Positions 58,741 through 64,000 of a stretch of 64,000 bases of DNA are shown piece by piece; positions within the stretch are counted from its first letter, which is position 1, and every line of letters begins with the position of its first letter. A program made the translations under genes and the position numbers. The notes beneath the pieces are model-generated. The model did not search any database and was not told the DNA's origin. It saw nothing but the letters and a program-made list of their open reading frames with translations. Origin of the DNA: Acidobacteriota bacterium (GTDB lineage Bacteria > Acidobacteriota > Terriglobia > Acidiferrales > UBA7541); assembly GCA_013286465.1 (NCBI GenBank), contig JABDFR010000002.1, forward strand, positions 1 through 64,000, read 5' to 3'.

Positions 58741-58772
58741 GTAGCGCTGGCGTCCCGCCGGCTCTTACGACC
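58741..58772 (+). repeat. REP-like family A copy A8
   Basis: GTAGCGCTGGCGTCCCGCCGGCTCTTACGACC. Confidence 0.85.
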
Positions 58773-58869
58773 TCTCACACGCTACATCCACGAAGTTTGG
58801 GCGAACGGATAATTTTCATCATCGTGTTTTTTAGTCCGCGCGCGATTATCCCCGTGGCGTTCTATTTGC

Positions 58870-58900
58870 TCGCAGGAGCCGGCGGTACGCCAGCGCTACG
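58870..58900 (-). repeat. REP-like family A copy A9, inverted partner of A8
   Basis: Minus strand CGTAGCGCTGGCGTACCGCCGGCTCCTGCGA. Confidence 0.8.
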
Positions 58901-58960
58901 TTTCATCGCCGCATGGCGCGCTGAATTATTTTCGAGAGAGACGCGTCGACTCGGGGAATT

Positions 58961-59377
58961 CTAATATTCGGCGCGGCGCGGCGCGACCTTGCGTTGCACC
59001 GGCGGAGTGATCGTCGCCATCTTGCGGATCATAGCGAGGACTAACTTTTTATCATCATCCGAAAGCGTAGTGCTATACCGCTTGATCTCAGCCAAAAAGC
59101 GGATTTCTTCCTCAGAAAGCTCGCCCAGCATCTTGCGTGTCTCGCGATCGCCAGCCGTATCGCTCCCAGGGAAAAAGTCGGCCAGATTGATTTCCATAGC
59201 CTCGGCGATTTTTGCCAACGTTTCAAGCGATGGCACAGTGTGCCCATTTTCCACGCGCGAAAGGTAGCAGCGCAGCAAACCAGTACGCCGCTCGATATCC
59301 CCTTGCGACAACCCTCGATCGCTACGATACGACCGAATCACTTCGCCGATATTTACTTTAGGTTTCTCTTTCGGCAC
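58961..59377 (-). CDS. XRE-family helix-turn-helix regulator
   Basis: YRSDRGLSQGDIERRTGLLRCYLSRVENGHTVPSLETLAKIAEAM. Confidence 0.88.
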   Translation of the reverse strand: MPKEKPKVNIGEVIRSYRSDRGLSQGDIERRTGLLRCYLSRVENGHTVPSLETLAKIAEAMEINLADFFPGSDTAGDRETRKMLGELSEEEIRFLAEIKRYSTTLSDDDKKLVLAMIRKMATITPPVQRKVAPRRAEY

Positions 59378-59520
59378 CGGGGACGGCCTCCGAGTATCGA
59401 CGGTATCTTAAGCATCCAGTGCTAGGACACGCAAGTAAATTCTCACAGAGCGACGGGCGAGGTCGGGACCAGCAAACGCGGAAGCGCCGATCGGGAGTTT
59501 GGAATGTGCTGAAAATCGAG

Positions 59521-59556
59521 GTCGTTGGATGCAGGCAAGGACGCCGACGCCATTTA
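59521..59556 (-). repeat. Degenerate REP-like family A copy A10 at the end of the GGDEF gene
   Basis: GTCGTTGGATGCAGGCAAGGACGCCGACGCCATTTA compared with A2 GTCGTAAGATGCCGGCGGGGACGCCGGCGCTACTTT. Confidence 0.5.
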
Positions 59557-60423
59557 GGCGTGGACGGAACGCTTATCGATGTACAGGGCGTCGTCCACTC
59601 GCTTCATGAATTCTTGCGCAGTTTCACCGATGGTATAGTCTTTCCACCCCGCGGCGAAAGTCACTGGCATCTTGTTCCCGTCATACTCCACCACCAGCCC
59701 ATCAAGGCGCCCCATCACGTGGCGAACTTCATCCGGCCGGCATTCCGGCAAAATCACCATAAATTCATCGCCGCCCATGCGCGCCGCCAAATCGGAGCCG
59801 CGGATGGCCCGTTTCAGGCGCTCCGCGAAAGTGCCGAGCACCAGATCGCCGGCCGCGTGGCCCAGCGTATCGTTCACGCGCTTCAAGCTATTCAAATCCA
59901 GCAGCAGCAAAGTCAATGGCCGCGAATGGCGGATCGCCCGCGACATTTCCTCTTCAAGCCTCTGCTCGGCAGACCGCCGGTTATACAACCCGGTAAGCTG
60001 ATCGAGCGCGGCCAGCTTATAAACTTCCGTAGCCAGCGATTCCACTTTCGCCAGCGCCTGAATCTGACGCGCCATTTGCGTCCGGATGCGATTGATAAGG
60101 AGTTGCTGATAGAGCGTGTAAATATTAAAGACCAGCACCAAGCCGATCAGGCCGCGGATGGATTGCCCTTTGGCGAAGTTGTAGGTGCCGGGATCAAATT
60201 TGAGTAACCCCGGGAATTCGAACGAGGCGACGCAGACGGTCAGGAGCAACATCACCGCCGACGCGCTGCACCACATCCACCACTGACGGCGGTCCAGCTT
60301 CCGCAGGTTCGCTTCGATAGCCGCGGCGCCTTCCACCACTCTGTCGGCGGTAGGCGTAACGCGCTGTTCGATGCGGTCAACAGCCGCGACGGTGCTCTCG
60401 GTTTGTACGGTTGTTTCGGACAT
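59554..60423 (-). CDS. Membrane-associated GGDEF diguanylate cyclase
   Basis: LDQLTGLYNRRSAEQRLEEEM, RGSDLAARMGGDEFMVILPE; two TM segments. Confidence 0.92.
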   Translation of the reverse strand: MSETTVQTESTVAAVDRIEQRVTPTADRVVEGAAAIEANLRKLDRRQWWMWCSASAVMLLLTVCVASFEFPGLLKFDPGTYNFAKGQSIRGLIGLVLVFNIYTLYQQLLINRIRTQMARQIQALAKVESLATEVYKLAALDQLTGLYNRRSAEQRLEEEMSRAIRHSRPLTLLLLDLNSLKRVNDTLGHAAGDLVLGTFAERLKRAIRGSDLAARMGGDEFMVILPECRPDEVRHVMGRLDGLVVEYDGNKMPVTFAAGWKDYTIGETAQEFMKRVDDALYIDKRSVHA

Positions 60424-60646
60424 CGCCCCTTCTAGGACTTCACTAGAAATAACTGATCCACGATCAAAGCGCCATGTTCGTGGCGAACGCTTGTGTCAAA
60501 CTCGCAACCCGTCCTTCCGCACAGGTCAAACGTGTTCTTGGGAACTGCAACGGCCTTGGGAATTGACTTTCGGCCCATGCAGCCCGTTTAATGAAATCAG
60601 CGCGCCGCTGAATTTCGAATCCGACCGCGGCTCCTTTCAATTCGCA

Positions 60647-62311
60647 ATGGTGCAAACGAAATCGCCGGACACGCCGCTGAATCCCGCCGCGCCCATCGAA
60701 AATAATCCAGCAGCAAGCAGTCAGAAATCCGCCGCGCCGCGCCGATTCGGCACTTCACGCTCAGCCTTTCTCGTCGCCGCGGGAATATTCCTCAGCCGCA
60801 TATCCGGGCTGATTCGCGATCGCTTCTTTGCCCACTACTTCGGAAATTCCGACGCCGCCGACGCCTTCAAAGCGGCCATCCGCATTCCCAATTTCCTGCA
60901 GAATTTATTCGGCGAGGGAGTCCTTTCCGCGTCGTTTATCCCGGTCTATGCCGCCCTTCTGGCCCGCGACGACCGCGAGGAAGCCGATCGCGTCGCCGGC
61001 GGAATTTTCGCCCTGCTCGCGCTCACCGCTTCCCTGCTCGTCTTGCTCGGCGTCCTCACCACTCCCTGGCTGATTGAAATTATTGCCCCGGGATTTGGCG
61101 GCGAAAAGCGCCAGCTCACCATTCATCTCGTCCGCATTCTCTTTCCCGGCGCGGGTCTTCTCGTTCTGTCCGCCTGGTGCCTGGGAATCCTGAACAGCCA
61201 TCGCAAATTTTTCCTCTCCTACACGGCCCCGGTGATTTGGAACGCCGCGATGATTGCCACGCTGATTTTCTTCGGCGCGCGCATGACGCAATTCCCTCTC
61301 GCTGCCGCTCTTTCGTGGGGCGCAGTAATCGGCAGCGCGCTGCAAGTCGGCGTGCAATGGCCGGTGGTCATGCATCTGCTCGGGCGATTCCGCCTGACGC
61401 TCCACGCGCGCGCGGACAACATTCGCACGGTAGTCCGCAATTTTATTCCCGTGTTCATCAGCCGCGGTGTAGTGCAGATCAGCGCTTATGTGGATTCGGT
61501 GCTGGCAAGCCTGGTGGGCACCGGCGCGGTCGCCGCGCTTTCTTACGCGCAGACTTTATATACGCTGCCCGTAAGTTTGTTCGGCATGGCCGTTTCTGCC
61601 GCCGAATTGCCGGTGATGTCGGGCCAGCTAGGCAGCGAGGATGAAGTCGCGCGCGCGTTGCGAACCCGCCTGGACGCCGGCTTGCGGCAGATCGCCTATT
61701 TTGTGGTGCCCTCGGTGGTAGCGTTTCTCGCTCTCGGCGACATCATAGTTTCCGCGATTTACCAGTCAGGAAAATTCACTCACGCCGATGCGCTGTACGT
61801 TTGGGGCATTCTTGCCGGCTCGACGGTAGGATTATTGGCTTCCACGCTAGGCCGCTTGTATTCGTCGACTTACTACGCGCTGCGCGACACGCGAACTCCG
61901 CTGCGTTTTGCGGTAATTCGCGTCGCCTTGACCACCATCCTCGGCTATCTGTCCGCAGTGCCGCTGCCGCATCTGCTCGGGATCGATCAGCGCTGGGGCG
62001 TAGCCGGGCTGACGATTTCCGCCGGCATCTCGGGCTGGGTAGAATTCCTCCTGCTGCGTCATTACTTGAATCGTAGAATTGGAAAGACTGGATTGCCGCT
62101 AAGTTTTTCGTCAACGATCTGGGGGATCGCCACCGCCGCAGCCGGGGTAGCGTGGGCTGTCCGCTGGGTCGCGGGTGCGCATCGGCCAATTCTGATGGCC
62201 CTGGTAGTGTTAATCCCCTACGGCCTAGTTTATCTCGGCGTCACTTTTGCAGTGAAGTTGCCGGAAGCAAAATCCCTCGGCGCAATGTTTTCAAGGTTTA
62301 CCACCCGCTAG
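60647..62311 (+). CDS. murJ: Lipid II flippase MurJ/MviN
   Basis: LSRISGLIRDRFFAHYFGNSDAADAFKAAIRIPNFLQNLFGEGVLSASFIPVYA. Confidence 0.95.
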   Translation: MVQTKSPDTPLNPAAPIENNPAASSQKSAAPRRFGTSRSAFLVAAGIFLSRISGLIRDRFFAHYFGNSDAADAFKAAIRIPNFLQNLFGEGVLSASFIPVYAALLARDDREEADRVAGGIFALLALTASLLVLLGVLTTPWLIEIIAPGFGGEKRQLTIHLVRILFPGAGLLVLSAWCLGILNSHRKFFLSYTAPVIWNAAMIATLIFFGARMTQFPLAAALSWGAVIGSALQVGVQWPVVMHLLGRFRLTLHARADNIRTVVRNFIPVFISRGVVQISAYVDSVLASLVGTGAVAALSYAQTLYTLPVSLFGMAVSAAELPVMSGQLGSEDEVARALRTRLDAGLRQIAYFVVPSVVAFLALGDIIVSAIYQSGKFTHADALYVWGILAGSTVGLLASTLGRLYSSTYYALRDTRTPLRFAVIRVALTTILGYLSAVPLPHLLGIDQRWGVAGLTISAGISGWVEFLLLRHYLNRRIGKTGLPLSFSSTIWGIATAAAGVAWAVRWVAGAHRPILMALVVLIPYGLVYLGVTFAVKLPEAKSLGAMFSRFTTR

Positions 62312-62577
62312 TTCCTCGATCATTTGAAAGCGTTCCTTTACGACCAGCCCGGTTTGCCCTCGAGTGTGCGCCTCGCTGCATTCGCCGTTTCTTCAATCTG
62401 AAATCTCAAATCTGAAATTTGAAATTTCCGTCGCCGTCGCCTTTCGGTCGAAGGCGCCCCCGGTCAAACGCCTCTGCAGCAGCAGAGCAACCCGAGCGCC
62501 CGCAGCTAGTCCTCTCTCGTCCCCGCAATACGTTCCCTCTTCACCAGATAATCAAGTAGACTTACCGCGATTCCGCC

Positions 62578-64000
62578 ATGCCGCTAACCCCCGGCGAAAA
62601 ACTCGGCCCCTACGAAATCCTCGCCCCCATCGGCGCAGGCGGCATGGGCGCAGTCTATCGCGCCCGCGACTCCCGCCTGAATCGCAATGTAGCCATCAAA
62701 GTTTCCACCGCACAATTCAGCGAGCGCTTCGAGCGCGAAGCCAAATCCATCGCCGCCCTAAATCATCCCAACATCTGCCAGATTTACGACATCGGCCCAA
62801 ACTACATAGTGATGGAGTGCATCGACGGCAGCCCGATCGTCACGCACGACGCCTTCGAACAGCCGCTTCCGCCAGCCGAAGCTCTGCGCCTCGCCATTCA
62901 GATGGCCTCGGCCCTCGAAGCCGCCCACGCCAAAGGCATCATTCACCGCGATCTGAAACCAGCCAACATCCTCGCCACCAAAAACGGCACAGTAAAACTC
63001 CTGGATTTCGGCCTGGCCAAGCAAAGCATCGCCGGCACCAGCGCCGAAGAAACGCAATCCCTCGGCACCACGCAACCCGGCACCATCATGGGCACACCAG
63101 CCTACATGTCCCCCGAACAAGCCGAAGGCCGCCCGGCCGACGCCCGCTCCGATATTTTCTCCTTCGGCGCGGTCCTCTACGAAATGCTAGCCGGTCGCCG
63201 CGCCTTCCCCGGAAATTCCGCCGCCGCAGTAATCGGCGCCATCGTTCACGTAAATCCGGAACCACTCAAATCCCCGCCAGCCATCGCAGCGATCGTTAAC
63301 AAGTGCTTGGCAAAATCACCCGACCAGCGATTCCAATCCGCCACCGATCTCCGCATAGCTCTCGAAGCCGCATCCACGCGCGCGAGCTCCAAAATCAGCA
63401 AACGCGCCATCGGTATCGCGTTAGCTGCGGCCGCTCTGGTCGCAGTCGCAATCGCCGCTGCAAGCTTCTATCTAAAATCCCGCAAGTCCGCCCAAATCGA
63501 TTCCATAGTCGTCCTACCGCTAGAAAATCGCACCAACGATCCCGCCGCCGACTACATCTCCGACGGCATCATGGAAAGCGTCAACAACAGCCTAGCCCGT
63601 CTCCCCGGTCTCCGCGTAGTCCCGCACAGCGTCGCCTTCCATTACAAAGGCAAGCCCATCGACGTACAAAAAATCGGCGAGGACCTCGGCGTGCGCTCCG
63701 TCCTCGCGGGCCAAGTCGCCCATCAAGGCGATAATGTCACCATCGACGTAGAACTCGACGACGTCCGCGACGGCAAACAACTCTGGGGCGAGCAATACAA
63801 TCGCAAGTCCACCGATCTCTTATCGGTTCAAAACGAAATCGCCCGCGAAGTCTCCCAACGCCTCCGCTCGCAACTCTCCACCGAAGATCAGCAAAAACTC
63901 ACCAAAGGCTCGACAAATAATCCCGAAGCCTACAGTCTCTATCTAAAAGGCAAGCACTACACCAACGAATTCACCAAAGAAGGATTCGCCAAAGGCCTCG
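62578..64000 (+). CDS. Serine/threonine protein kinase with C-terminal TM and TolB-N/FlgO-like region (3' truncated)
   Basis: Reading from ATG 62578: MPLTPGEKLGPYEILAPIGAGGMGAVYRARD...IIHRDLKPANILATKNGTVKLLDFGLAK...GTPAYMSPEQ...IDSIVVLPLENRTNDPAADYISDGIMES; runs off the window. Confidence 0.93.
   Translation, partial: MPLTPGEKLGPYEILAPIGAGGMGAVYRARDSRLNRNVAIKVSTAQFSERFEREAKSIAALNHPNICQIYDIGPNYIVMECIDGSPIVTHDAFEQPLPPAEALRLAIQMASALEAAHAKGIIHRDLKPANILATKNGTVKLLDFGLAKQSIAGTSAEETQSLGTTQPGTIMGTPAYMSPEQAEGRPADARSDIFSFGAVLYEMLAGRRAFPGNSAAAVIGAIVHVNPEPLKSPPAIAAIVNKCLAKSPDQRFQSATDLRIALEAASTRASSKISKRAIGIALAAAALVAVAIAAASFYLKSRKSAQIDSIVVLPLENRTNDPAADYISDGIMESVNNSLARLPGLRVVPHSVAFHYKGKPIDVQKIGEDLGVRSVLAGQVAHQGDNVTIDVELDDVRDGKQLWGEQYNRKSTDLLSVQNEIAREVSQRLRSQLSTEDQQKLTKGSTNNPEAYSLYLKGKHYTNEFTKEGFAKGL

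Noticed and set aside
60371-60646. N-terminal extension of the murJ ORF
   Set aside because: Overlaps the start of the divergent GGDEF gene and the intergenic region; MVQTKSPD at 60647 is the more plausible start.

Overview
The window is a GC-rich bacterial chromosome segment. Gene content and repeat style suggest Acidobacteriota (inference). It is densely coding on both strands. Main blocks: (i) a type IV pilus cluster at ~1-13.4 kb, with a partial GspE/PilB-type ATPase, PilC/GspF, LolA-like, three pilins, PilR, PilS, PilC, PilT and PilB; (ii) an HhH-GPD DNA glycosylase and an NtrY/NtrX-like two-component pair; (iii) era, corC-like, ybeY, phoH, lemA, a nucleotidyltransferase and a TPM-domain gene; (iv) a large secreted S53 (kumamolisin-like) protease with six Ig-like repeats; (v) rpsT, holA, lptE, an asd-like gene, pssA, psd, a DUF465-like gene, rimI, tsaB, carD and tsaD; (vi) a WD40/J-domain gene pair, dinB-like, hyuA and hyuB; (vii) galU, an FmdB-type gene, rsmI, phzF-like, dusB, blaI-like, yhaM-like, a SurA-like PPIase, mfd and rfaE2-like; (viii) a metallopeptidase, a geranylgeranyl-reductase-like gene, a thioesterase, an XRE regulator, a GGDEF gene, murJ and a partial Ser/Thr kinase. 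The most interesting non-genic signals are: two near-identical pilin genes, each with an almost identical sigma-54 promoter and its own downstream hairpin; a REP-like dispersed element (about ten copies, often in inverted pairs) that supplies the stop codon of three genes and sits in frame inside hyuA; and a second ~90-bp palindromic element whose two copies show compensatory stem changes. No tRNA, rRNA, CRISPR array, transposase or prophage was recognised. All calls come from reading the sequence and ORF translations; no searches were run.
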